From the NCBI RefSeq assembly GCF_030867095.1, contig NC_081826.1, positions 44,246,001 to 44,310,000 of the forward strand: 64,000 bases of DNA. Reading direction: 5' to 3'. The notes below the pieces were generated by a model. The model saw only the letters and a program-made list of their open reading frames with translations, was not told the origin of the DNA and searched no databases. This document shows, in pieces, positions 45,966 through 57,864 of this stretch (its first letter is position 1; the number at the start of each line of letters is the position of its first letter). The translations under genes and the position numbers were made by a program. Origin of the DNA: Alligator mississippiensis. Lineage: Eukaryota > Chordata > Crocodylia > Alligatoridae.

Positions 45966-47140
45966 AACGTGATGGCAGCAAAAGGCATGTTAATTCGCTT
46001 TATTCTTTTGCATTTGCTTTGTCATGTAATCCTGTCAGTGGGATCATATAAAGAAGGGACTAGCAAGAGGAAAAGACAACAGAAAAGAAGGCCATGAAGT
46101 CATGCATGAGAGCAAGTAAAAGGTTGCAGAAATTTAGCAATAAGTAACAAAAAGCATGAGAAAAGTAGGTAGCCATCTAATGATATCATCCCTGACTGTC
46201 CATCCTTGCCTGAGCTGTACTGTGCAGCTGCCTCTGCTTTTAGTCAGTTGACTTTTCCCTGCAGTTCCCAAAGCCTGGAGGAAGAGAAGGCATTACATGA
46301 CTGCTGGTGTCCCCAGAGGGGACTAAATGTCCTTCAGTACCTTGGATTGGAGGTGTGAACACAGTTTGGTCCCATTGTACAGAAGAGAGGAGTACCTAAG
46401 CAAGCAAAACTGAATGGGACACAAAGCTTGTTACCTCAACTGTGCTTGTAAAATTTATGTCCACAACTTCAGCATGTGCAAAGATAGCATTTATGATGGA
46501 TAATTTTGAACATAATTTTCTGTTTTCAAGTGTAATAGAGGGACCTCGAGTTTACGAGCACCATTTAGTCTTGAAAGACATTGACTTATATTGGGATAAA
46601 ATTTGGCTCAGTTTTGGACATATCCTTTATAAGAGAGGACTCATAGTGGCAGAGTCAAAACATACCCTCAATGTAACAATTATTCAGTCTTAGAAGAAAA
46701 GACAAGAAGGAACTTTTAAAGGAAAAAGTAAGTTAGGCTGGACATGATTTCAGACCCAAACACAAAATTTGCATCCAAACATTTTCAAATGTTGAACAAT
46801 AGATAAGGATAGAATAATATAGATAGTCAAGAACAGACTAGCAAGGCATCAGTGGGAAGGATGCACGGAGCTGTCCTGAAGAATTTAGTAGCTCAGGCAG
46901 GAAAACCTGTGTACAAACATATTTTTTCTAACTGGATTCAATACCACACACTTCTCTTCATTCTTCACTGAGAAGAATGTTCGGAACTTTTTTTACAGTG
47001 ATGTTCTACTACCATTTTAAGAAGGGACTCTCACAAAAATGTCTTTCTTACCCTGAAATATGCTCAGTGTACCAGGAGTCTTCACACTTGTGGAGTACAT
47101 CAGTACTACAGAAATGGATCCAAGACTTGGTAGAATGGGG
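45966..47140. other. No gene seen
   Basis: Unique-looking DNA with only short frames. Confidence 0.4.
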
Positions 47141-47144
47141 TGCA

Positions 47145-48250
47145 GTTGAAGGGGTGGCTGCAGGCCCCATTCCCAGCTTCCTATCCCTTTCCCCCCACAC
47201 CAAGCAGGCAAGTCCTCAGCTGCTGCTCCTGCAGTCCCATCTAGGTGGCCAGGAAGGTAAGCATCTCTTTCTTTTCCACTGAGTGCTCAGAGGCATGTCT
47301 GCTCTTCCTCGCTTCCCTCTCTGTCCCTTCCCCTCCCATTTTCCACCCCTGCTTCTTCTGGGTTCTCTTCTGAGAGTGAGATGAGCTGCAGCCCATTCCA
47401 GCTGGACTGTGTGAGAGCTGCATTTGCTGGGGACTCCAACAGCAGTGGCAGTGGCCTGGGGGCATGTTCTGCCTCCCTGTACCTTCTCCTGGATCAACTG
47501 AGGCAGAGCAGGCAGGGAGGGGGAATGCACCTATCTGTTATCCCTGCTGTGACATTTGTGGGCTCAGCACAGCCCCTATGCAGCCCAGCTGGAGTTGGCA
47601 GGAGCTTCCCTCTACTCCACCCCCAGGCTAGGGAAAACTTTACACATAAACCAATTTAAGTGATCAGAAACTGGTTTAAACTTGCAACAGAACAGATGTT
47701 TAGTGCATCTAAACCAGTTTGAAAATTGCTGAAACTGGTTTGAGATAAACCTGGTTGAATGTAGTATTAGACTTAACTGATTTGGCTCAAACCGGTTTAT
47801 ACAGTGTCTGTCCCAGACCCCTTGCTGGTTTAAGCTAAACCAGACACCCCCAGCATCCTGGCATGCTCTCTGGGATGGGTGGGGTTCTCTGCTCCACAGC
47901 AGGGCTGGTCCTTCCCCTCTGCTCCCTGCCTGCAGCTCAGACAGAAACTGTGGGTTGCTTCCCAACCCCCCTGCCTTGCAGAGGTGTATTAGCTAGCAGA
48001 CCACATGCTGGCTGCAGTCCATGCTGAATCAATAGGTAGAATCAACAGGTAGCTGTCCCTCTGTTGTCCCTGTACCTTTGCAGTACATGCCTGCATGTGT
48101 GCCCCTTCTTCCACTGCACCATGCAACCACAAGGCCTCAGGTTCATCTAGAGTGGGGGCAGGCAGAAAAAGCCAGTGGAGAGAAGGGAAGCTAAGAGACT
48201 TGGAGCTCCAAGAGCGGGTACAATGAAGAGAGTGGTGGTTGGGCAAGGGA
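47145..48250. repeat. GC-rich repeat-like region with AAACCAGTTT palindromes
   Basis: Between 47655 and 47850 the words AAACCAGTTT, AAACTGGTTT and CAAACCGGTTTA recur in both orientations. Arms 47711-47720 and 47732-47741 are exact complements. The flanks are GC-rich and yield frames of 70-117 codons on both strands without domains. It is probably a non-autonomous transposon or compound repeat. The ends were not located. Confidence 0.4.
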
Positions 48251-48750
48251 CCCAGGGGCTACCAGTTAGAAAGCCCTGACCTCATTGGATCTCCTGTATA
48301 ACACTGACCATCAAATTTCATCCAGTAATTCTTAAACTAAGCTTAATAATTTGTGGCTAAATTAGAACATATATTTTAGAAAGATATCCAGTCCTAATTT
48401 AAATACTTCAAATGATGGAGGATCATTTTATGGATGGTGGATGGGGCAGGTGATGGAGGGGTTCTGTGGGGGGGGGAAGGCTCTGTTGTGGGGGGGGTCA
48501 GGTTGTGTTATGGGGGAGGGTGGGGGAGAGGGGTCTTTTATGTGGAGGGGAATAAACTGCTTTTTGGAGAACTGTCTGCATTGAGCATGGTGCTGGGAGT
48601 GTGCAGTGGGGCAGAGGCCCATGGGCAGTGGGCTAGGCAGGCTATAACAGGGAGTGCAGGAGGAGGTGGTTGGCCAGTGCCTCTCATACCTGGTACCCTG
48701 GCCCCCACTGGTGGAAGTGTGGCTCGTCCAGGGCCTCATCACTGCCACTG

Positions 48751-49175
48751 TCATTGCTGCTGCACCTGGTGCTCCCAGTGCCAGGTGTCCTCAACCTGCC
48801 GCACCTCCTGCACCCAGAGCTCACATAACAGCTCTCCTGGGCCTTGCAGATGCAGCATGCAGGCTGTGACAAGGACCCAGGGGATGCTGGCCTCAGTAAT
48901 CTCAAGGTGGGTGGTGAGGGTGCACCAGCATCCCTTGAAGCACCCACAGGTGCACTCCACAAAGGCACTGGTCTGCCCCAGGCACCTGTTGAAGTATGCC
49001 TAGTGGGGGACCAGTTGGCTGGTGTAGAGCTGCATGAATCAAGGCAGAATCATGTAGGCAGGGTCCCCAGTGAGGTCCAGCACCCCTAGCGCAAAGCACC
49101 TGCTCTCCACTAAGGCTGGCAGGGCAGAGTTGTGGAATACATAGGCAACGTGGGAGCAAACACACATGTAGATGC
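48751..49175 (-). pseudogene. PIF/Harbinger-type transposase, C-terminal nuclease relic
   Basis: Minus-strand reading gives VFHNSALPALVESR, a GDPAY block followed by MILPWFMQLYT-like sequence (one stop), a YFNRCLGQTSAFVEC block and CGCFKGCW, then TTHLEITEASIPWVLVTACM-LHLQ. This order matches the second half of the DDE nuclease of PIF/Harbinger transposases (…VFRNS…GDxAYPLxPWLMxPY…FNxxxxxxRxxVExxFGxLKxRW…VxACCVLHN). The Asp of GDPAY and the Glu of FVEC, both catalytic-type residues, survive. At least two stops break the frame. The first catalytic Asp region and the MADF partner are missing. The coding piece is cut at its 5' side by a GCATCTACATG MITE-type end at about 49160-49178. The G-rich block 48430-48660 lies on its 3' side. 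Confidence 0.65.
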
Positions 49176-49214
49176 ACCCAGTGTTCAGTTTAGCTCAATA
49201 TAAGTGACTTGTCC

Positions 49215-49930
49215 CCAGAATGATCTCTCCTCTAAACTTTGTATCATCCACAAAGTTCATTATAATTTATATTTTTTCAAATCATTTATAAAAGTATTGA
49301 ACAACACTAGTCCCTGTGGAATTGCACAGGAAGCCCTTTCATTCAATAATGATTGCCCATTAACAATTCCATTTTGAGATTTGTCAGGTAGCCAGCTTTT
49401 AATCCATTAAATATGTGCTGCATTGATTTTCTATGACACTAATTTTTTAATCATAATGTTTTGCCATCCTGAGTTGAAGAGTATTAAGTCTAAATATATT
49501 AAGTCAACACAGTCACTACCAATGTGGTGATTTCATCAAAAATATGATTCTGTTAGTATGACAGGAATTATTTTCCAAAAACACACGGTGACTGACATTG
49601 TTAGATATTACCATAGTTTCATTCTTTATAGACTGAATTCCTTTGCTAATTTTCCCCCCATTATTTTGCCTGGGACTGATGTTAAACTAGCTAGATTATC
49701 CTGGTTACCTTTCAAAATATTATCATATTAGATTTCTTTGAGTCCCTGGAATGTTGCCAGCATTGTAAAATTTATGGAAATTAAGATAAATTACCCATGT
49801 AACATAAATGTTAATATGTAATAAGTTACATTTCTTGGCCCATCCTCTTATAACTCTTAAGTGAAAATTATCCAGATGTGCTCATTTTAAAATGCCTAAT
49901 TTTAGTAGATGCTGCTTAACATCCACTCTA
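49215..49930 (-). mobile_element. Old CR1 LINE fragment, RT region, minus strand
   Basis: On plus, AACTTTGTATCATCCACAAA GTTC matches TTTTGTATCATCTGCAAACT TGG in the 18.8-kb CR1 (the KFADDTKL motif). Next come AACACTAGTCCCTGTGGAAT..., AGGTAGCCAGCTTTTAATCC and TTAAGTCTAAATATATT in the same order as at 18.9-19.13 kb. Heavy decay removes all frames. It is an older CR1-type lineage than the 18- and 56-kb copies. Confidence 0.7.
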
Positions 49931-50224
49931 ACTACTGTTGGAATAAGAAATATTTCAGTGATATATATTGTATGAGAAATCATACTTTATTTTACAATAT
50001 ACAACATATTGCTTCTATATCATTAAAGAATAGGTGACTACAATCAGTTGCAAGGAAATCATCCCAGCTTGCCTTTCAAGTAGGTGACTGAACTCTAACA
50101 AGAGGCTCCAGGTAGCTATCAAAGTCTTCTCGTTTATATCTCATAGATAGCGTTTATGGCACACAGCTTGCATATACTGGATATAACTAAGAAAGAGTGA
50201 GACCTGGGCATACCAGTTGATCAT

Positions 50225-51130
50225 AGGATGAGCTTCCCTTGTAATGCAACTGTGAAATAGGCTAATGCAATACTAGGGTGTATTAGATGGGGTGTAATCA
50301 TGAGAGACAAGAAGGCATTATACAGGGCATTTGTAAGTCCCTATTTAGTCTACTCTATGCAGTTCTAGTCACCAGTTCAAAAAAAAATCAACTTAAATTA
50401 AAACAAGTCCAAAGAAGGTCCACTTAAGATGGTCAAAATGGAGACCCTTTTTTAGAAGAGTAAAGTAGCTCAGTTTGTTTTTCTTAAAAAAATGGAAGTT
50501 GTATGATTTAAAAAAAAAGGTATATGATTAATTTTTACAACTACATTTTGGGGATGAATATTAGGAGGCAGAAGAGCTTTTCAGGCTGAAAAACAATACT
50601 GGCAAATGTCAAAGACTACAAATAAACTATGAGCAAATTTAGATTGGAAAATAGAGGATTTGTAACTATCAGAGGAATGAAAGTTTGGTCTTTTGAGTCA
50701 AGCAGAAAAAGAACTTAATTCTTTGAAGAATGAGCTCAGCAAGTTTATGGAGGGGATGGCATGATAGGATAGGGGGTTCTTGGGTCAAAAATCAATGTGC
50801 GATATATGGAATCTTGGATTTGTTATCCTCATGTTGAGGTATGGATTAAAGGCTTCTGGTGGCTCTCTGATAATTCTGTGCTTCAGGACTTTTGGTGGTG
50901 AACTTCATGGGTCAGGATATGAGTTATCCACCTCCCATTAAAACTACTGGCTTCTGAGGGTTTCTTTTCTTTTCTTTTCTTTTCTTTTCTTTTCTTTTCT
51001 TTTTTGCTGTCCTCTGTGACATTGGGACTTTGACCACAGCTAAGGTCGGAGGTTATTGACTAGAGTGAGCTTATGCTGCTGGTAGTGCTAGAAGACCTTT
51101 CTCTTTTGCTCAGGATTATAAAAATCAGCA
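50225..51130 (+). mobile_element. Old CR1/L3-type LINE 3' part
   Basis: CTATGCAGTTCTAGTCACCA, then AAGTCCAAAGAAGGTCCACT TAAGATGGTCAAAATGGAGA, is the readable '…WSPxxKKxxxxLExVQRRxT' end of a CR1/L3 RT. FKND-like and 'ELSKFMEGMA' sequence follows near 50720-50760. A long 3' UTR follows, interrupted by a (TTTTC)n microsatellite at 50961-51005. The UTR shares ACCACAGCTAAGGTCGGAGG with the 22.3-kb copy. Confidence 0.6.
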
Positions 51131-54100
51131 AGTTTGGGGTCAGGAAACATTTTTTTTGATAGGCCATATTTGCAAGGACTGTGGGGGCTTTTGCTGTCAT
51201 CCGTAGCATGGAATTTAGTCCTTTTCTTAGGATCCTCTGAGCATTTATTGATCAATTATGTCTGGTATTGCCATGGCAGAACATTGGCATTTGCACATTA
51301 CTCTTGCTTTTACCTCTAGCATGTTCTAGGGTGCTCTTGGTGGTTCTGGCTCTGGTTGTACGTGAGGGTCTGAGGCAGCAATTTTGGTTTGAATTAGTGA
51401 TTTTGGGGAATCCTTGGGTAAACAGTGGCCTGCAAACTCAGAGTCCCATACCTAATGGCCTACAAGGCCCTTTTAGTCCTATGTTGATCTGTTTTTGCCA
51501 TTCTGTTTGAAATTCCTCTTACCCAAAAGTGTGTTTTTAGTATACAAAAATTGTATATATTTCTGTCTTTAAAAAAAAAAAAAGATAAATATGCATACCC
51601 TAAAAACAATGGGACATGACAAAGCATGTATTCCTGGGCCATTAAGGCGCTTCTCTTTGGCCTTATGCCTCACAATACTCTGGAGAGTTGCATTAATGGC
51701 CTAGTAATACGACACGCCCTATCATGTCTTATTGCTTAATTGGACTCCAGACAAATTCAGTTAAACCACATATGCTGTTCTTTTATTACCACTACTACAC
51801 AGTTTTTATTTCCTACATTCTCTGGTGCTTCTGGAGGTATCCGAGTTATATCAAATGCATCTCTTGAGAACACAGATTGTGGATACAGAGTTTTAACTCT
51901 GCCCCTCAGTCCTTTCCATCTGCACACTGAATGAGTATATCATCTGTATGGTTCAGTGTAGGACAAAACCAGAAAAGTTAAGTAACATAGCAGAAAATGA
52001 ATGGAAAAAAGGAAGAGGTGAAATGACTACACTGGGTCTGTTTTGAAAGACCTTTTCATTACAAAATGAATGTCAGAGTGAGAAGACCGGCATGTTTTAC
52101 AGGATTTCGGGGGCTTGGTATTCGTGGAATCCTGATACAGAAAACTAAATAATCTTCACATCGCAGGGTTTCTCATGTATGTTACCTACTTCCTGAGGAT
52201 GGCTATGGATGATAGTACAGCTCTGTTCATGGTGCTTCAAGGTCTTTCCATATTATTTGGGGCCTCTTTTAAAGTTTATGGAAGTCTTTTTAATGACTTT
52301 ATTCATTTTGGGCAAAACCTTAAGTGAGGAATGGTGACAGAAATTGATTCCTCAAGTGAGGGATCAAGCTAACAGTAAGGAAAAAAGGTCACTTAGTCAT
52401 AACCCTGGAGAGTTACCAGCATTTAACAACAAAGGCAGGAAGAACAATTGTGCACACATTAACTTGAACTCAGGAAAATAGGCTCTGAGGTCAAAATGAT
52501 GTGTCCTTTTTTAGAGACCAAAATTTGTTGTCCCAGAATCATCCTAGTTACTATTAAGAAATCCATTTGTTTGTCCTTTAATAAAACCATGTCTTACCTC
52601 ACAGTAGGCCAGCTTTAGTGACCCAAAGTTAAACCTGAACATAAAACAAGGAGAGAAGGCCTATGATCTTTCCATGCTGTATCTGTGGCTTTGATTTGTA
52701 ACATTAAATAAAATAATCCTTTGTCTGACCTAAATCTATGTCTGGTGAATTTGGATATTCCTGGTCAAATGTTCACAGGAGGATATTGAGGATACTCTTG
52801 GATGGTAGTAGACATTCAAGTGTATTTTGGTTTTGTTTCAGTGCAGAAGTTTCACTATATATTGAGGAGGATGGAAATCCCTAATATTTTGAAGCATTTT
52901 AAATCAGCTATCTTGAAATTACTGAATTAATCAAGGCTACTGATGCTTTAATTAATTTCACATTAAAGTTGTCAAGTGATTAAGATTTGTATAAATTGCT
53001 TTAACCCCTTGCAGCATATTTTGAGTACTGATGGCAGTAAGGGAGGCCAAATATGAATCAGTGATTCGTTACAAACTAAAGATAAAAAAGCCAGGAAAAA
53101 AATACAGGAAATCTAACTTTATTCTGAATGAGTCCTGGAGATAAAGTAAAACAGAAACAGCAGTGCAATGCATTATCCCCCACAGTGCTACTCTAGCATT
53201 TAGTGCTTCAACTTTATATAATGAAGCAATTGGCTCATTCTCTAGTAATAGCTCGTCATGCATGCTGAGTTCAGGAAGTAGAACCATTAGAGCCACATGA
53301 AGGTGGCAAGGCCTAAAGAGTCCCAAGAGTTCAGGTATTGCCTTACTGGTGCTGAGCTGGCAAAATCTTTCCAGTTGGTGGCCAGTGTTATCTGTTAAAA
53401 ATAGCTGCTATATTTGCACTCCCATCATGGAGATTCTGTACTGTGTAAATGCAAAAACTGAGGCATTATGGTCACTTGTCATATATGACATATAGTTCTT
53501 GGTATATTCCAGCATATGATTAGTCTTTCAGCAATGCTGAGCAAAAATATATATATCTTTCTGCTAGAGATGAATCCCAGTACTTCAACTGTGCCCATAA
53601 ATAAATGTATTTATTTTTAAATACATTTAAAATAAATTGAAATAAATTGAAAAAAATAAACGGAGGTGCTGCCCAAAGGGGTTAGGCCTTAGAATATAAA
53701 CCATTAAAATATATATTTTCTCTCAGAAGAGCAAACAAATAGCTATAGTCAACATTACAAAGAAAAAAGTATTGCCCATTTTATGCTCTGGTATTTACAA
53801 TTTTTTTTGGCAGATCATGTACAATATAGTCAAATCTAGGATGATTTAACTTCAGAATCATCCAAGTCATAGTTAAGATCTTTTTTGCTGTCCAATAGGA
53901 CACTATTACTTCACTATTTTCTTTCTTTGTCTGCTGTGGTTCCTGCAAGGTAGTTCAGCGTAATAGTATATTCTGGGTGACACTGTTAAGAAGTGGTGAT
54001 GGCTGTCTCTAAGTAGGTACAATGCTGCAGGGCACCCTGTAATTTAGTGTATCATTAAGACATGTCTGCTGATTTATAGATTGCAGGAGTATAGGCACAC

Positions 54101-55115
54101 CACGGCCATCAGTGAAGTAACATCAGGTTTTAAAAGGCCATCTTAGCAATGTGTGGAGAGGCAAATACATGTTTAATTTAAAAGAAGACAATCCTTAAGA
54201 GTGAACTATTTTTATGCAATTATATGAAGTTGTATTTTTCCTAAAAGAAAGACATAACAAATCATACGCAGTAAAAAAAAACAACAAAAAAACCCACAAA
54301 CATTTCCAGTGCATTAAGTTATGATCACTCTGCCATTTTCTGGGTCTTTGGAACACCTCAGAAAGCTGGTACAGAAATGTCTGTTTTACAAATACACTGA
54401 ATGTTGTCATCATGGTATATAAATAATGCTGGTCAGTGTTCAGATTGCAGCCTGGGATAAAATTACATTGGACAGTATAAAAAAAGCAGCCAAAAGGCTT
54501 GTGTGGCTCTGAACAGCATGTTAAAAGTGTGGTAGCCCCATATTTTAAATAAGCTTATCTGCACGGTAGTTTGAATATTTCATTTACATAAACACAATAA
54601 CCAATATTTTTTTAAAATTAGACTTCTGAGATTTTTAATAGGTACCTGCATAAATGAGCTGATTTTCAAAATTGCTGAATATGCAGCAGTTCCTACTCAT
54701 AAAGGCTTGTGCTCTGACTTCATCCTTTGCATAGCTGAGGTGAGTGAGGCTAAGACCTCATATACCCTCGTGCTGTGCAACTGGAGGTACAGAAGTGAAG
54801 TGGAGACCTGACATCTTGCCTTCAACAGCCCAGGGACTGTTAGCCTAAAACTTCACAGAGCCTTGTGTACAAATGTCAGTTCCTCAGATCAGATGCGTGG
54901 AAAACCAGAACTGTCTCCACTGAGACACACGACACACACAGTCCTGTCTCCTAGCATCCTGCAAGGTAGCAGGGTCTGAGAAAGGATTTCACAGAGCCCC
55001 CCGTCCTACTGCTAGCCTTGTGCGATAGATTAAGTGAAATGAGGATTTCATTAAGGCTAGTGCCCTCACATTAGCCATAGAGAAGTTTAGATAATTTAAG
55101 GTATTTACTTACCAC
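51131..55115. other. No gene seen; AT-rich with one strong hairpin
   Basis: Mostly unique AT-rich DNA. A perfect 11-bp hairpin (arms 53603-53613 and 53618-53628, AAATGTATTTA) sits in an AT-only tract. An A-run lies at about 51571-51583. No exon is recognised. Confidence 0.45.
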
Positions 55116-55350
55116 AGGAAACAAAAAGCTCAGTTAATGAATGCAATGAAAAAAGACACAGATGCGATGAAAAAATACTTGCAGTCTGTTAATGACAACC
55201 TGTGCAATAGCAGCAAGGTAATCACATCAGAGACATCAGGTGAAAAATGCATAGATGATCCACAGTTCAACTTCCAAGAATCATTGCAAGACAAACAAAG
55301 AGACCTAAACAAAACAGATATTCTTCACCTGGACTAGAATAATGACCATG
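55112..55350 (+). pseudogene. hAT transposase exon start (5' piece)
   Basis: TTACTTACCACAG at 55105-55117 looks like a 3' splice site. It opens a frame reading RKQKAQLMNAMKKDTDAMKK and onward to DILHLD at 55337. Lys-rich N-termini behind an intron are usual for hAT transposases of the TTF-type zinc-finger (ZMYM5/ZBED-like) group. The gene is then broken by a CR1 and resumes at 57510. Assigning this piece to the same gene rests on position and composition; no domain falls inside it. The 5' transposon terminus was not found. Confidence 0.45.
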
Positions 55351-55364
55351 TTACTAGTAATTTC

Positions 55365-57508
55365 AGCTAGTAATACTAGCTGATTTCAATGAACTCAGGC
55401 GATTAGTCAAGGACGCACTGCAGAGTAGGAGATTTGAAGAGATGGAAGCCCAAGAAGGGTGGCTGTGCCTTAAGGAAACGATCCTTCGGGCACAAAGCAA
55501 GATGATCCCCGAGCGAGGCAAAAGAGGGAAAGGGGCCAGGAGGCTTCCCTGGCTGACCAGAGAAATCCAGGGCAGCCTAACGGCCAAAAGGGGAGCACAT
55601 AAAAAGTCAAAACAGGGAGAGATCACCAAAGATGAATATACCTCCTCTGCTCGTGCTTGTAGGGAGGCAGTTAGACGGGCCAAAGCTACCATGGAGCTGA
55701 GGATGGCAACCCAAGTAAAAGACAACAAGAAATTGTTTTTTTAAATATATAGGGAGTAAAAGGAAGGCCCAGGGAAGAATAGGACCCCTGCTAAATGGGC
55801 AGAAACAATTGGTGACGGACAGAGGGGACAAGGCTGAACTCCTCAACGAGTTCTTTGCCTCAGTGTTCCTAAGCGAGGGGCATGACAAGTCTCTCACTGG
55901 GGTTGTAGAGAGGCAGCAGCAAGGCACCAGGCTTCCATGCGTAGACCCTGAAATGGTGCAGAGTCATTTGGAAGAACTGGATGCCTTTAAGTCGGCAGGC
56001 CCGGATGAGCTCCATCCAAGGGTGCTGAAGGCACTGGCCGACATCATTGCAGAGCCACTGGCGGGAATATTTGAACGCTCGTGGCGCACGGGCCAAGTCC
56101 CAGAGGACTGGAAAAGGGCCAACTTGGTCCCCATTTTCAAAAAGGGGAGGAAGGAGGACCCGGGAAACTATAGACCTGTCAGTCTCACCTCCATCCTTGG
56201 CAAAGTCTTTGAAAAAATTATCAAGGCTTACATTTGCGGCAGGACAAATTATGCTGAGGGGAAATCAGCACGGGTTCGTGGCAGGCAGATTATGCCTGAC
56301 CAATTTGGTTTCTTTTTATGACCAGGTTATGAAATGCCTGGACACAGGAGGAGGGGTGGATGTTGTATACTTAGACTTCAGGAAGGCCTTCGATATGGTA
56401 TCCCACCCCATACTGGTGAACAAGTTAAGAGGCTGTGACTTGGATGACTACACAGTCCGGTGGGTGGCGAATTGGCTAGAGGGTCGCACCCAAAGAGTCA
56501 TGGTGGATGGGTCGGTTTTGACCTGGAAGGGTGTGGGCAGTGGGGTCCCGCAGGACTCGGTCCTTGGACCGATACTCTTTAATGTCTTTATCAGTGACTT
56601 GGACGAGGGAGTGAAATGTACTCTGTCCAAGTTTGCAGATGACACAAAGCTATGGGGAGAAGTGGACACGCCGGAGGGCAGGGAACAGCTGCAAGGAGAT
56701 CTGGACAGGTTGGACAAGTGGGCAGAAAACAACAGGATGCAGTTCAACAAGGAGAAATGCAAAGTGCTGCACCTAGGGAGGAAGAATGTCCAGCACACCT
56801 ACAGCCTAGGGAATGACCTGCTGGGTGGCACGGAAGTGGAAACGGACCTTGGAGTCCTAGCGGACTCCAAGATGAACATGAGTCGGCAGTGTGACGAAGC
56901 CATCAAAAAAGCCAATGGCACTTTATCGTGCATCAGCAGATGCATGACAAATAGGTCCAAGGAGGTGATACTTCCCCTCTATTGGGCGCTGGTCAGACCG
57001 CAGTTGGAGTACTGCGTGCAATTCTGGGCGCCGCAATTCAAGAGGGATGCGGATAACCTGGAGAGAGTCCAGAGAAGGGCCACTTGTATGGTTAAGGGCC
57101 TGCAGACCAAGCCCTACGAGGAGAGATTAGAGAAACTGGATCTTTTCAGCCTCCGCAAGAGAAGGTTGAGAGGCGACCTTGTGGCTGCCTATAAGTTCAT
57201 CACGGGGGGCACAGAAGGGAATTGGTGAGTATTTATTCACCAAGGCGCCCCCGGGGGTTACAAGAAATAATGGCCACAAGCTAGCAGAGAGCAGATTTAG
57301 ATTGGACATTAGGAAGAACTTCACAGTTCGAGTGGCCAAGGTCTGGAACGGGCTCCCAAGGGAGGTGGTGCTCTCCCCTAACCTGGGGGTCTTCAAGAGG
57401 AGGTTAGATGAGCATCTAGCTGGGGTCATCTAGACCCAGCACTCTTTCCTGCTTATGCAGGGGGTCGGACTCGATGATCTATTGAGGTCCCTTCCGACCC
57501 TAACATCT
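55365..57508 (+). pseudogene. CR1 LINE, ~2.1 kb, inserted into the hAT element
   Basis: This is the best-preserved CR1 here. The endonuclease-RT linker (frame from 55442) leads to the fingers (AELLNEFFASVF; SAGPDELHPRVLKALADIIA; RPVSLTSILGKVFEKII), then the palm with YLDFRKAFDMVSHPILVNKL (first catalytic Asp) and KFADDTKLWGEVD. The C-terminal WNGLPREVVLSPNLGVFKRR and a stop at 57431 follow. The 3' UTR ends GGTCGGACTCGATGATCTAT ...CTATGAATG. Three +1 shifts break it: an extra T in the T-run near 55735-55741, one between about 56225 and 56260, and an extra G in the G-run near 57205. RT motif B reads GVPQDS where the 18-kb copy keeps GVPQGS. The 5' end, with the endonuclease, is missing. Confidence 0.92.
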
Positions 57509-57509
57509 A

Positions 57510-57864
57510 TGAATGTATAATAGAGATGAAACAAATCCCATCATAGGCGTTGGTGGTGGCATCTCTGATCCTGCTTTATGGCCCAATCTAATGCCCCAAA
57601 TTCAAGATTTGCTATTGTCCAATGGTCCACCAAAAGTAAAGAACATAGATGTTCTTCTGCATGAGCAGAATAGCCATTTTTCTATTATGTTTTTATACGG
57701 AAATCTTGAAAATGGCAAAGTTCTGAAGCAGGGCTGGCTGCTTTACTCAGAGTACACTGACAAGGTTTTCTGTTTCTGCTGCAAGCTCTTCAACTTGAAT
57801 CCAAAATCATCCCTAGCATTTGAGGGGTCAAATAATTGGAAGCACATCTCAGATTCTTGTGTAT
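57510..57864 (+). pseudogene. hAT transposase, TTF-type zinc-finger region
   Basis: The frame at 57513-57869 reads SDPALWPNLMPQIQDLLLSN GPP, then LKQGWLLYSEYTDKVFCFCC KLF, then SLAFEGSNNWKHI. This is the TTF-type zinc finger found at the N-terminus of hAT transposases of the ZMYM5-like/'DUF4371' group, with W-L-x-YS and CFCCKLF cysteines intact (57771-57782). The finger is thought to bind transposon ends. The reading stops at the LTR-like insertion that follows at 57865. Confidence 0.85.

Noticed and set aside
48434..49003. 189-codon plus-strand open frame
   Set aside because: It is the antisense shadow of the PIF/Harbinger relic plus a G-rich tract.
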